From assembly GCF_052055585.1 (NCBI RefSeq), contig NZ_CP170485.1, positions 248,001-312,000 of the forward strand: a stretch of 64,000 nucleotides of DNA. Direction: 5' to 3'. Position numbers and translations under genes: made by a program. The notes under the pieces are model-generated. The model ran no database searches, was not told where the DNA came from, and worked only from the letters and a program-made list of their open reading frames with translations. Below are positions 43,798 through 52,420 of this stretch, in pieces; within the stretch, counting starts at the first letter, position 1, and every line of letters starts with the position of its first letter. Origin of the DNA: Oceanicaulis sp052055585 (GTDB lineage: Bacteria; Pseudomonadota; Alphaproteobacteria; Caulobacterales; Maricaulaceae).

Positions 43798-45253
43798 TGC
43801 CGCCCATTTTCAGGAGCTTGCGGACAGAATCCGCATTGGCCTGACGCAGCGCGCCCTGGCGGAACACCGCCGCAGCGCCCCACAGGACGATCAGGGTGGT
43901 CGCCACCATCAGCGCACAGGCGCTCAGAAGCTCCCACAGCGGCGGATCGGTGGGCAGGCGGGCCATCATCACGAAAGGCGTCCACAGCGGCACCCAGGAG
44001 CCGATCTGGATGACCATGGAATCCAGCGCCTCGATGGAGAACACGATGATCAGCATGGGCAGCATCAGGATCCAGATCACCGGGCCCATCAGGGTCTGGG
44101 CGTCCTGCAGCGTGTCGCACAGCGAGCCCATGGCGAGGAAGATCGCGCCATACATCAGATAGCCGCAGGTGAAGAAGAACAGACCCGCCAGCAACAGACC
44201 CGGATCAAAGACCGAGGTGAGAAGCTGCAGAAGGTCCGGGTCAAGCGCTGCGATTGCTGAACCGCCCAGCGTGCTCAGAAGCACGCCCACGCCGCCCCAG
44301 ATGGCGAACAGGGTAACGGACACGCCCGCCACGCCCAACAGCTTGCCCAGAAGGATGTCCTCGAGCCGGGCGGTGGAGAGCAGCAGCTCGATGATCTTGC
44401 CGCCCTTCTCCTCGATCATGGAGGTGAGCAGCATGTTGGCGACCGAGAACACCGCCATCCAGAGGATGAAGGCGAGGCCGAGCGCCACGAAGAAGGGCGC
44501 CCGGTCGGCGAAGGTGACTTCCTCTTCCACGCCTGCCTCACTGGACGGATCAAGGCTCGTCACCAGCGGGCGGATGTCGAGGATGGTGTCGATCCGGCCC
44601 GGGTCGAGGCCTTCGCTCACCAGCGCCTGTTCGCGCATGTGTGCGCGGACGATGTCGCGGACATCACCGCGCAGCTCGGAATTGGTCAGGTTGGTGGAGA
44701 GATAGACGATCTCCAGCCCGTCTTCGGCATGCTCGCGGATGATGAAGGCGGCGAACAGGGCCTTGGGGCCTTCAGGGGTGTCGATGGTCCGGTCGCCGGA
44801 CAGATAGGGGCGCAGGGCCTCTACAGACTGTGCAGGGGGCGTGACCTGCACAGCCTTGGTGCGTCCGGCCTCAAGCGCGCTGGCGGCGTCTGACAGGCCC
44901 ACAGACTGCAAGGCGACCTCGGTCTGGCTGACCCCGTCCGGGTCTTCGTCAAAAATGGCGAGGGCGCGTTCAGCGGCCTCTTCGCCCCCGACGCCTTGGG
45001 CCATCATCTCGATGGCGCCGCGCACCTGGGCGCGCCGCTCCTCGAGACGGGCCACCTGGACCAGCCGGTCCAGCCCTTGGCCGGTTTCATCGATGACCGA
45101 GAAATAGCGCACAGGCTGACTCGACTGGATCAGCGCCGGGGTCACCCCGCCAATGGTGGCGAAGATCGGCACGGCCAGCAGCGAGAGCCAGAAGCCCCAG
45201 GTGGCGACATAGGAGAGGTATTCGCGGCGAGCGATCAGATAGGCGGCGCGCAT
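43784..45253 (-). CDS. ABC-2 type transporter permease (NatB-like)
   Basis: A 489-residue inner-membrane protein with one helix near residues 20-42, a large extracytoplasmic domain (about 45-260), then about five helices near the C terminus (FILWMAVFSVANMLLTSMIEEK is cytosolic-loop flanked). This is the NatB/YhaP layout of sodium or drug exporters. The ATPase gene ends two bases upstream, so the two are a unit. The C terminus is basic (GGKKKA). Confidence 0.85.
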   Translation of the reverse strand: MRAAYLIARREYLSYVATWGFWLSLLAVPIFATIGGVTPALIQSSQPVRYFSVIDETGQGLDRLVQVARLEERRAQVRGAIEMMAQGVGGEEAAERALAIFDEDPDGVSQTEVALQSVGLSDAASALEAGRTKAVQVTPPAQSVEALRPYLSGDRTIDTPEGPKALFAAFIIREHAEDGLEIVYLSTNLTNSELRGDVRDIVRAHMREQALVSEGLDPGRIDTILDIRPLVTSLDPSSEAGVEEEVTFADRAPFFVALGLAFILWMAVFSVANMLLTSMIEEKGGKIIELLLSTARLEDILLGKLLGVAGVSVTLFAIWGGVGVLLSTLGGSAIAALDPDLLQLLTSVFDPGLLLAGLFFFTCGYLMYGAIFLAMGSLCDTLQDAQTLMGPVIWILMLPMLIIVFSIEALDSMVIQIGSWVPLWTPFVMMARLPTDPPLWELLSACALMVATTLIVLWGAAAVFRQGALRQANADSVRKLLKMGGKKKA

Positions 45254-45255
45254 GA

Positions 45256-46203
45256 TCAGGCCTCCTGACGGAGTGTTTCGACCGCATCCTCGCCCACAAG
45301 GGCGACAAAGGCGTCGTGGAGATGGGGGCGACGGGGCTCAAAGCGGGTCAGGGGCACGCCCGCCTGCACGCAGGCGCGCAGCACGTCCTGAGCGTCCACG
45401 CCCGGCTTGAGCGTCAGAAGCAGGTTCACCGCGCCGTCTTCATCAGGCGCAAGCGTCTCTATCTCGCCCATCGGGGAGATCACTTCGGCGAGGTTGGAGC
45501 CCGCCGACGCGCCCAGCGTCACCTGTCGCGGCACGCGCGCCAACGCTTCGTCCACCCGACCGTCAAACACCTTCTGGCCGCGCGCCATCAAGACGATGCG
45601 GTCACACAGCCGTTCGGCGTGTTCCATCACATGGGTGGAGAACAGCACGGTGCGGCCCGCCTGGGCCTGCTCGCGGATCACCTGCTCCAGCATGGCCTGA
45701 TTGACCGGGTCGAGGCCGGAGAAGGGCTCGTCGAGAATGATGAAATCGGGCTCGTGGATGATGGCGGAGATGATCTGGATCTTCTGGGCCATGCCCTTGG
45801 AGAGTTCCTTGATCTTCTTGGTCGCCGCATCCTTGAGGCCGAAGCGTTCGAGATAGACCAGCGCCCGGCGGCGGGCTTCGCTGGCGGACAGGCCTTTCAG
45901 GCGCGCAAAGAACACGATCACGGCCTCTGCGGTCATCTTGCGATAGACGCCGCGCTCTTCAGGCAGGAAACCCACCCGGTCCATGCTGGAGGCGTTGGGG
46001 GTTTCGCCAAACAGCTTCACCGTGCCCGTGTCCGGTACGATCACGCCCAGCGACATGCGCAATGTGGTGGTCTTGCCGGCTCCGTTCGGGCCCAGAAAGC
46101 CCGTCAGCTCGCCCTTGCGAGCCTTGAATGAGACGTCGCGTACGGCCGGTTTGCCGCCGAACGTCTTGCTCAGGCCTTCGACCTCAAGCGCATATTCAGT
46201 CAT
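45256..46203 (-). CDS. ABC transporter ATP-binding protein (NatA-like)
   Basis: A 315-residue ATPase: Walker A GPNGAGKTT (about 39-47), signature LSKGMAQK, Walker B ILDEPFSGLDP, and a C-terminal domain of the DUF4162 type. It works with the permease directly downstream. ATG 46203 is chosen from the longer open frame because the NatA family starts here; GGGGAG is 11 bases upstream, a little far. It diverges from the DUF1499 gene. Confidence 0.88.
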   Translation of the reverse strand: MTEYALEVEGLSKTFGGKPAVRDVSFKARKGELTGFLGPNGAGKTTTLRMSLGVIVPDTGTVKLFGETPNASSMDRVGFLPEERGVYRKMTAEAVIVFFARLKGLSASEARRRALVYLERFGLKDAATKKIKELSKGMAQKIQIISAIIHEPDFIILDEPFSGLDPVNQAMLEQVIREQAQAGRTVLFSTHVMEHAERLCDRIVLMARGQKVFDGRVDEALARVPRQVTLGASAGSNLAEVISPMGEIETLAPDEDGAVNLLLTLKPGVDAQDVLRACVQAGVPLTRFEPRRPHLHDAFVALVGEDAVETLRQEA

Positions 46204-46321
46204 CGGATTGGATGCTCCCCGAACTCTTTGGTTCATCTTTAGGGTGATGCGAGCGCGTAATCCAGTTACGAATGGGGTAGGTGAATCGCACGCGATGGGA
46301 TCGCGCAGGAGGAAAACCGCC

Positions 46322-46723
46322 ATGGCTGACAGACCCTTCCCGCTGAACTTTTCGACCCTTGTTCCTGACACGCGCCCGCGTCGCTGGCTGGTCCTGCCCG
46401 AGGGGTTCAAGGCCGCCGTCGCGCCCGATCAGACCAGCCCGGTCTTCAGCGTGGCGCCTGACGCCTTGCTGGCGGCCTTCAAGGGGTATGCGCAGGAGCA
46501 ACCGCGCGTCTCGCTCGTGCGGGAAGGTGAGGGTCAGGTCGAGCTGGTGCAGCGCACGAAGCTGTTCCGCTTTCCCGACTACATCACCGCCGAGGCGTTT
46601 GACGTGGAGGGCGGTGCGGCGCTGGCGATCTATTCGCGCGCGGTGATCGGCTATTCCGATATCGGGGTGAACCGCAAACGCATCACGGCGTGGCTTGAGG
46701 CGTTGAAAACCCGGCTCGACTAG
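46322..46723 (+). CDS. DUF1499 family protein
   Basis: A 133-residue soluble protein: RPRRWLVLPEG, AFKGYAQEQPRV, FRFPDYITAEAF and YSDIGVNRKRI near the end are typical of DUF1499, an unknown family found in proteobacteria and chloroplast-bearing eukaryotes. AGGAGG precedes the ATG. Its stop overlaps the stop of the convergent DinB gene by four bases. Confidence 0.8.
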   Translation: MADRPFPLNFSTLVPDTRPRRWLVLPEGFKAAVAPDQTSPVFSVAPDALLAAFKGYAQEQPRVSLVREGEGQVELVQRTKLFRFPDYITAEAFDVEGGAALAIYSRAVIGYSDIGVNRKRITAWLEALKTRLD

Positions 46724-47226
46724 GCGGTCGGCAGGGCGAAATACAACAGGTCGAGCGAGGGCGGCTCGGCCACGCCCAGCTGACGCAGGATATGGGTCGC
46801 CTGTCCGCGGTGATGGGTCTGGTGATTGAACAGATGGGTCAGCACCACGCCCAGCGGCAGGGCCTTCGCCTCGCCGCGCGTGTTCACATACTCAAGGATG
46901 GTCTCAAGCTGCTCGGGCTTCACTGTGGCGGCGTAGTCCATCAAGCGCTTGTCCTCGACCTCACGGGCTTCGCGCAGCTCCGAGAATTGCTCAAACAAGA
47001 CCGTGTCGAGCCTGGCGGGCGCCTCGCCTTCTCCGGTGAGGCGCTTGAGCCAGATCCGGTCCGCAGTGAGCAGATGGTTGAGCGTACCGTGCAGGCTGGT
47101 GAAATAGGCTTTCACATCACGCTTGCGCTCGAAATCTGTCAGCGCGGTCGCAGCATCATACAGGCGCGCATTCGCCCAGGTGTTGTAGGCCGCCATGCGG
47201 GACGGGTGGCTGTAGAGCATCGCCAT
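46720..47226 (-). CDS. DinB family protein
   Basis: A 168-residue four-helix DinB/YfiT-fold protein. The metal-binding histidines are in GTLNHLL (about 50) and FNHQTHHRGQ (about 133-142). Members are thiol-dependent metal enzymes; some were first found as DNA-damage-induced genes. No LexA box could be called. It ends against DUF1499. Confidence 0.87.
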   Translation of the reverse strand: MAMLYSHPSRMAAYNTWANARLYDAATALTDFERKRDVKAYFTSLHGTLNHLLTADRIWLKRLTGEGEAPARLDTVLFEQFSELREAREVEDKRLMDYAATVKPEQLETILEYVNTRGEAKALPLGVVLTHLFNHQTHHRGQATHILRQLGVAEPPSLDLLYFALPTA

Positions 47227-47378
47227 ATGTCATCACTCATTCAGACGCCGGACCAGACAGGCGCACGGATCATTGTAGACGTCCGGCCCGGCGCGGCGCC
47301 AGCCCGGCGGACGCCTCAGAGGCGTATCACCCTGTTATTGACCGAAGATAAAGCTGTAAAGGCGGCGCAGGGCCTTGC

Positions 47379-47999
47379 CTATCGGATAAGTGCGGAGCCC
47401 GCATAATTGAAGCTGGCGAATTTCGGACTCTTGGGCAGATAGCCTGCCGTCATCTCCTCGATCGCAAAGCCGGCCGCCTCGATCAGCCGGTCCGGCTGAC
47501 GGGTCAGATGGCAGCCGCCGCCGATGGGCTTCCAGACCGGCTCGATGAACTTTTGCCAGCGCTGCACACCCGCGTCCGGCGCCAGTCCGTGTTCGGAGAA
47601 TAAAAGCCGCCCGCCCGGTTTCAACACCCGGCGCATCTGTGCGAGGGCGGCGTTCACATCGGGAATGGTGCAGGCGGTATAGGTGAGCACCACCGTGTCC
47701 ACGTTGTCATCGTCAAGCGGGATCTCCTCGCCGGGCAGATCAATCAGCTCCACCTCGATCGGGCAGTCTGCTATCGCCTTCTGCGCCTTGCGGCGCATGC
47801 CTTCTGATGGTTCCAGCGCGAAGACGCGGCTGACCTTTGCCGGATCGTAGAAGCTCAGATTGGGGCCGGCGCCGAAGCCGACCTCAAGCACCCGGCCTTC
47901 GGCTTTTGGCGCCAGAAGCGAGCGCTGTTTCATGATCTGGGGTGCGCCGCAGGCGCAGCCGATCAGATGGGGCAGGATATGGGTTTCATAAAACGACAT
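47379..47999 (-). CDS. Class I SAM-dependent methyltransferase (METTL7-like)
   Basis: A 206-residue methyltransferase: VLEVGFGAGPNLSFY (about 37-51), ALEPSEGMR, VLTYTACTIPD and RVLKPGGRLLFSEHG. It is the layout of METTL7-type thiol or lipid methyltransferases. The N terminus HLIGCACG has two cysteines of unknown use. It is nine bases past the stop-side of the alpha/beta hydrolase gene, same strand. Confidence 0.85.
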   Translation of the reverse strand: MSFYETHILPHLIGCACGAPQIMKQRSLLAPKAEGRVLEVGFGAGPNLSFYDPAKVSRVFALEPSEGMRRKAQKAIADCPIEVELIDLPGEEIPLDDDNVDTVVLTYTACTIPDVNAALAQMRRVLKPGGRLLFSEHGLAPDAGVQRWQKFIEPVWKPIGGGCHLTRQPDRLIEAAGFAIEEMTAGYLPKSPKFASFNYAGSALIR

Positions 48000-48008
48000 G
48001 GCTTCAGG

Positions 48009-49007
48009 CTAGCGGGGTTTCCGCGTCAGAGGAACGCGGCGCTTTGACAGTTCGGGCCGGGCGTCTTCACGCGGCAGGACCGGATCGATGACGCTGATAT
48101 CGGGCATAGGGCGGTCCCGCCCGCTCAGACTGGCGCAGGCTTCTGCAAAGAAGCGGATATGCTGGTTGAAGACCGCCTGGGTGTAGATGCCGAAATGGTT
48201 CGCGCCCTTCACCAGCGCCGCGTATTTCGTGGACAAGGCGGCGTCATAGAGCCGCCGTCCGCGTCCCTGCGGGATCACCCGGTCCTTGTCGCCATGAATC
48301 CACAAGACCGGCGCTTTCACAGCCCCGATCTGGCGGATGGAATCGTAGCGCTCGCGGAAGATCGCCCTTGGCAACAGCCAGGCGGTTCGTGAGCGGACAA
48401 TGTCGCGGAAACTGTCATAGGGCGCGTGCAGGATCAGCCCGCCCACAGGCCGCACCGCCGCCAGCTGCACGGCTGTGCCAGAGCCCAGGCTTTCGCCATA
48501 GACCACGATCCGCCCCGGCCTCATGCCTTCGCTGACGAGCGCATCAAAGGCATGGATGGCGTCGGCCACATTCGCTGGCTCGCTTGGCCGACCGGTCGAG
48601 CCGTTAAAGCCGCGATGGGCCAGGGCGCTCAACCCCCAGCCCGAGACGATGAACAGCCGGAAGAAGCGCGCCCGTCGCCAGAGCGCCCGACGATTGCCGT
48701 GCAGGTAGAGGATATGGGGCAGGTCATCATCGTCCGCATCAGCGCGCCATATGACCAGCGTCTGGCCATCGAGGGTGCGCAGCTCGGTCTCTTCGGTGCG
48801 CTCAAGCTCGCAATCAGAGGGATGGATGCGGGTCGGGTCGGTGAAATACAGGATGCGGCGCTGGGTGAAGAACAGCACCAGCCACAGAACGTACACCCCG
48901 ATCAGAGCGAGGATGGCATAGCGCACCGGCTCCGGCGTGTCCTGCCAGACACGCCAGGCGGCTTCGCTCCAGTGCACGAAGCGATCCATCCCCGTTTCCA
49001 TCCCCAT
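48009..49007 (-). CDS. Membrane-anchored alpha/beta hydrolase (ABHD12/13-like)
   Basis: A 332-residue protein with one N-terminal membrane helix (about 28-48, YAILALIGVYVLWLVLFF) and an alpha/beta hydrolase domain. The nucleophile serine is in GESLGSGT (about 171), with Asp in HGDKDRVI and His in GANHFGIY. The family cleaves lipids or esters. The C-terminal tail is proline- and arginine-rich. Start ATG 49007 is uncertain: two more ATGs follow in frame. Confidence 0.82.
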   Translation of the reverse strand: MGMETGMDRFVHWSEAAWRVWQDTPEPVRYAILALIGVYVLWLVLFFTQRRILYFTDPTRIHPSDCELERTEETELRTLDGQTLVIWRADADDDDLPHILYLHGNRRALWRRARFFRLFIVSGWGLSALAHRGFNGSTGRPSEPANVADAIHAFDALVSEGMRPGRIVVYGESLGSGTAVQLAAVRPVGGLILHAPYDSFRDIVRSRTAWLLPRAIFRERYDSIRQIGAVKAPVLWIHGDKDRVIPQGRGRRLYDAALSTKYAALVKGANHFGIYTQAVFNQHIRFFAEACASLSGRDRPMPDISVIDPVLPREDARPELSKRRVPLTRKPR

Positions 49008-49118
49008 TACGCCGTGTCCCCTTTGGCGTTTGAGACAGGAAGGCGGACCGGGCGAGCAGAGTCCAGCACGAAGCCGGGATCACGGTCGGAAAAGAGGGGC
49101 CGGTGCGGCGCGAGAGCC

Positions 49119-49619
49119 TCACCCGGCTGGATCTGATGCTTCAAAACTGGCGAGCCAGGCGCGCAGTCCCTCTTCAAAGGCAGGGCGCAGCGTGTCTGGC
49201 AGCTGGCGGATCAGACGGTGCTGATTGGCGACGTGCTCATCAATGACGGTATCGATGAGGGCGAACCCTGCCTTCGACAGGGCGACAACCGTACTGCGTC
49301 GGTCTTCGGGATTGGGGCGGCGCTCGATCAGGCCTTGCGCCTCAAGCCGGTCAATCCGGTTGGTCATGGTGCCCGAAGTGACCATGGTCCAGCGGATCAG
49401 GTCTGACGGGCTGAGCGCATAGGGCGGACCCGAACGGCGCAAGGTCGCCAGAACGTCAAAGCTGGCGAAGCTGAGCCCGTGCTTGCGATAGACCGCATCA
49501 ATCTCGGCCTGCAGATGATCGCTCAGGCGCTTGAGGCGCCCAAACAGCCCCATAGGGCTGACATCCAGCTCCGGTCGCTCTGAGGCCCATTGGGCAAGAA
49601 TTCGGTCCACATGATCCAT
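49119..49619 (-). CDS. MarR family transcriptional regulator
   Basis: A 166-residue winged-helix repressor. The DNA-binding part is about 60-115 (SPSDLIRWTMVTSGTMTNRI, then the wing RRPNPEDRRST). It diverges from the EamA transporter gene; two palindromes in the gap look like its operators, so it probably represses the transporter and itself. The ATG at 49619 is chosen because the longer frame would run through the operators. Confidence 0.88.
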   Translation of the reverse strand: MDHVDRILAQWASERPELDVSPMGLFGRLKRLSDHLQAEIDAVYRKHGLSFASFDVLATLRRSGPPYALSPSDLIRWTMVTSGTMTNRIDRLEAQGLIERRPNPEDRRSTVVALSKAGFALIDTVIDEHVANQHRLIRQLPDTLRPAFEEGLRAWLASFEASDPAG

Positions 49620-49639
49620 GTGAGACAGGGTATCGCCAG

Positions 49640-49659
49640 TTATCTTGACGTCAAGGCAA
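49640..49659. promoter_or_regulatory. Palindromic operator site 1 (MarR/EamA gap)
   Basis: TTATCTTGACGTCAAGGCAA is an imperfect inverted repeat centred on GACGTC. It contains the predicted -35 element TTGACG (49645-49650) of the EamA promoter. The second site has the same half-sites 27 bases away. Confidence 0.65.
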
Positions 49660-49673
49660 TCGCTCGTTATCTC
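49645..49673 (+). promoter_or_regulatory. Predicted promoter of the EamA gene
   Basis: TTGACG (49645-49650), a 17-base spacer and TATCTC (49668-49673). The -35 falls in site 1 and the -10 in site 2, so bound repressor would block it. On the other strand, TTGACG from site 1 with TACCCT 16 bases on could serve marR. Confidence 0.6.
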
Positions 49674-49686
49674 GACGTCAAGATAA
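49667..49686. promoter_or_regulatory. Palindromic operator site 2 (MarR/EamA gap)
   Basis: TTATCTCGACGTCAAGATAA is a near-perfect 20-base inverted repeat (one mismatch pair). It overlaps the EamA -10 box and reaches to just before AAAGGAGG. Confidence 0.7.
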
Positions 49687-49698
49687 AAGGAGGCGGCC

Positions 49699-50574
49699 AT
49701 GTCGCGTACGCTTGATATTACCCTGACGGCCAGCGCGCCGGTCATCTGGGGCACGACCTATCTGGTCACAACACATATGCTGCCCGATGGCTATCCGCTG
49801 ACCGCGGCCGTATTGCGGGCCTTGCCGGCTGGTCTCGTCCTGATGGCGATGACGCGGACACTGCCGCCTCTGACCTGGCTCGCGCGCCTTCTGGTCCTGG
49901 GCGGGCTGAACTTCTCGGTCTTCTGGTCGGCCCTGTTTATCGCCGCCTACCGCTTGCCGGGCGGGGTTGCGGCGACCCTTGGGGCCGTACAGCCCCTGAT
50001 CGTCCTGTTCCTGTCGAGCCTGTTGCTGGGAACGGCGTTGACGGCGCGCAAGCTCATCGCCGCGTTCGCAGGCATTGGCGGCGTGGCGCTGCTGGTGCTG
50101 GGTCCGCAAGCCCAGCTGGATGGCGTTGGCGTGATCGCGGCGCTTGCCGGGGCGGGCGCCATGGGGCTGGGCAGCGTGCTGACGAGGCGCTGGCAGCCGC
50201 CGGTTTCGCCATTGGTGTTTACCGGCTGGCAGCTCACCGCGGGCGGTGTGCTGCTCTTGCCGGTCGCGCTGATCCTGGAGCCGGCCTTGCCGCCCTTCAC
50301 CCTGGCGAGCACGGCAGGCTTTGTCTGGTTGGGGCTGTTCGGCGCCGCCTTCACCTATTTCGTCTGGTTCCGGGGCATTGCCCGTTTGGGTCCGGCCTCG
50401 GTGACGGCGTTCGGGTTTCTGAGCCCGCTGACCGCCGTGCTTCTGGGCTGGATTGTACTCGGTCAGGCGCTCAGCCCGCTTCAGATCGCAGGGGCGGTCA
50501 TTGTTATGGGATGCGTCTGGCTGGGCGGAGCGTCGGGCAAGCCGGCTCAGGCGCGGGTCAGCGTGAAGGCCTGA
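49699..50574 (+). CDS. EamA/DMT family transporter
   Basis: A 291-residue membrane protein with ten hydrophobic segments in two EamA repeats (for example APVIWGTTYLV near the start and LGLFGAAFTYFVWFRGIARL near 215). Members export metabolites or amino acids. AAAGGAGG lies just before the ATG. It is probably the target of the divergent MarR. The substrate is unknown. Confidence 0.9.
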   Translation: MSRTLDITLTASAPVIWGTTYLVTTHMLPDGYPLTAAVLRALPAGLVLMAMTRTLPPLTWLARLLVLGGLNFSVFWSALFIAAYRLPGGVAATLGAVQPLIVLFLSSLLLGTALTARKLIAAFAGIGGVALLVLGPQAQLDGVGVIAALAGAGAMGLGSVLTRRWQPPVSPLVFTGWQLTAGGVLLLPVALILEPALPPFTLASTAGFVWLGLFGAAFTYFVWFRGIARLGPASVTAFGFLSPLTAVLLGWIVLGQALSPLQIAGAVIVMGCVWLGGASGKPAQARVSVKA

Positions 50575-50581
50575 CAGTCAA

Positions 50582-50613
50582 CGCCCCGCCGCGGAGGTCC
50601 GGGCGGGGCGCTT
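50582..50613. terminator. Stem-loop between EamA and pntB
   Basis: Nine-bp stem (CGCCCCGCC with GGCGGGGCG) and a short CTTT after it. It lies between convergent genes and may end both. Confidence 0.6.
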
Positions 50614-50617
50614 TGGC

Positions 50618-52024
50618 CTAGTCGAGCGATTTGACGATGCTTTCGCTCATCTTCTTGGCGTCGCCGAGCAACATCATGGTGTTGTCGCGGAAGAAGAGCG
50701 GGTTCTCGATGCCCGCATAGCCCGAACCGAGCGAGCGTTTGACGAAGAATACGGTCTTCGCCTTCCACACCTGCAGCACCGGCATGCCATAGATCGGGCT
50801 GGTCGGATCTTCCTCGGCGGCGGGGTTGGTGACGTCATTGGCCCCGATCACGAACGCCACGTCAGCGGTCGCAAATTCGGAGTTGATGTCCTCCAGCTCG
50901 AACACCTCGTCATAGGGCACCTGGGCTTCGGCCAGGAGCACGTTCATATGCCCCGGCATCCGGCCCGCCACCGGGTGGATGGCGTAGGAGACGTCCACGC
51001 CCTCTTCCTTGAGGATGTCAGCCATTTCCTTGAGCGCATGCTGGGCCTGAGCCACCGCCATGCCATAGCCGGGCACGATGATGACCTTGCCGGCGTTCTT
51101 CATGATGAAGGCGGCGTCCTCGGCCGAGCCCTGCTTGACGCTGCGATCCACATCGGACGCAGCCGCTGCAGCAGAGGTGTCGGCGCCGAAGCCGCCCAGG
51201 ATCACCGAGATGAAGGAGCGGTTCATGCCCTTGCACATGATGTAGGACAGGATCGCGCCCGAGCTGCCCACCAGCGCGCCGGTGATCAGCAGCGCCGTGT
51301 TCTCCAGCGTGAAGCCGAGCGCGGCCGCCGCCCAACCCGAATAGGAGTTGAGCATGGAGACCACGACCGGCATGTCCGCGCCGCCGATCGGGATGATCAG
51401 CAGCACGCCCAGCACCAGTGCGAGGAGGGTGATGATCCAGAATGCGATCTTGGCGTCCCCGCCCGAGGCGGTCAGGAAGGTGATGAACACGAAGATCGCA
51501 ACGCCAATTGCAAGGTTCAGCCAGTGCTGGCCCTTGAAGACGATCGGCGCGCCGCTCATCAGGCCCTGAAGCTTCATGAAGGCGATGACCGAGCCCGAGA
51601 AGGTGATCGCGCCGATGGCGACGCCCAGCGACAGCTCGACCAGCGACAGGCCCTTGAGCTTGCCGGTGGCGGTGGCGATGTGGAAGGCGTGCGGTTCATA
51701 GAGCGCGGCGGCGGCGACCAGCACGGCGCACAGACCCACCAGCGAGTGAAAGCCTGCGACCAGCTGGGGCATGTCCGTCATGGGGATGCGCTTGGCGATG
51801 ACCGCGCCAATGCCGCCGCCAATGGCGACTGCGCCCAGGATCAGGAACAGGCCCAACCCGTCAAGCTCGACATAGAACAGGGTCGTGCCAATGGCGATGG
51901 CCATGCCGGCCATGCCCAGATAATTGCCCTGACGGGAGGTTTCCGGGCTCGACAGGCCCCGAAGCGCCATGATGAACAGGATGCCCGAGACCATGTAGAG
52001 AAGTGCGGCGAGATTGGCTGACAT
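50618..52024 (-). CDS. pntB: NAD(P) transhydrogenase subunit beta
   Basis: A 468-residue subunit with about nine membrane helices and a C-terminal NADP-binding domain III (GYGMAVAQAQHALKEM, then ANDVTNPAA and the late KRSLGSGYAGIENPLF). With the alpha subunits it uses the proton gradient to reduce NADP with NADH. It is the last gene of the pntAA-pntAB-pntB operon, three bases after pntAB. Confidence 0.96.
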   Translation of the reverse strand: MSANLAALLYMVSGILFIMALRGLSSPETSRQGNYLGMAGMAIAIGTTLFYVELDGLGLFLILGAVAIGGGIGAVIAKRIPMTDMPQLVAGFHSLVGLCAVLVAAAALYEPHAFHIATATGKLKGLSLVELSLGVAIGAITFSGSVIAFMKLQGLMSGAPIVFKGQHWLNLAIGVAIFVFITFLTASGGDAKIAFWIITLLALVLGVLLIIPIGGADMPVVVSMLNSYSGWAAAALGFTLENTALLITGALVGSSGAILSYIMCKGMNRSFISVILGGFGADTSAAAAASDVDRSVKQGSAEDAAFIMKNAGKVIIVPGYGMAVAQAQHALKEMADILKEEGVDVSYAIHPVAGRMPGHMNVLLAEAQVPYDEVFELEDINSEFATADVAFVIGANDVTNPAAEEDPTSPIYGMPVLQVWKAKTVFFVKRSLGSGYAGIENPLFFRDNTMMLLGDAKKMSESIVKSLD

Positions 52025-52027
52025 GTC

Positions 52028-52360
52028 CTAGCCCTCCGCCTTCGGCTTGGCCGCCGGCTTTTCTTTTTTCTTGTACATCGCCAGCATGCGCTGGGTGACC
52101 ATGAAGCCGCCGAAGATGTTGATGCTGGCGAGGATCACCGCGAGCACGCCCACGCCTTTGGAGAACTGTCCCGCCTGATCCAGCGCGGTGGCGCCCGCTG
52201 CGATCAGCGCGCCGACAATGATCACCGAGGAGATGGCGTTGGTCACGCTCATCAGCGGCGTATGAAGGGCCGGGGTCACCGACCAGACGACGTAATAGCC
52301 CACGAAACAGGCGAGCACGAAAATCGCCAGGCGAAAGATAATCGGATCAACGGCTTCCAT
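52028..52360 (-). CDS. pntAB: NAD(P) transhydrogenase subunit alpha part 2
   Basis: A 110-residue membrane subunit with three to four helices (FRLAIFVLACFVGYYVVW near the start) and a charged tail (KKKEKPAAKPKAEG). In this split form the alpha chain is encoded by two genes. It bridges pntAA and pntB. HTPLMSVTNAISSVI is a family motif. Confidence 0.94.
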   Translation of the reverse strand: MEAVDPIIFRLAIFVLACFVGYYVVWSVTPALHTPLMSVTNAISSVIIVGALIAAGATALDQAGQFSKGVGVLAVILASINIFGGFMVTQRMLAMYKKKEKPAAKPKAEG

Positions 52361-52420
52361 GAGAGGCTCCGTATGCGGGGGCGGTCAGAAAGAGGTGAGT
52401 GCGGCGTGCGAGGCAAACCA

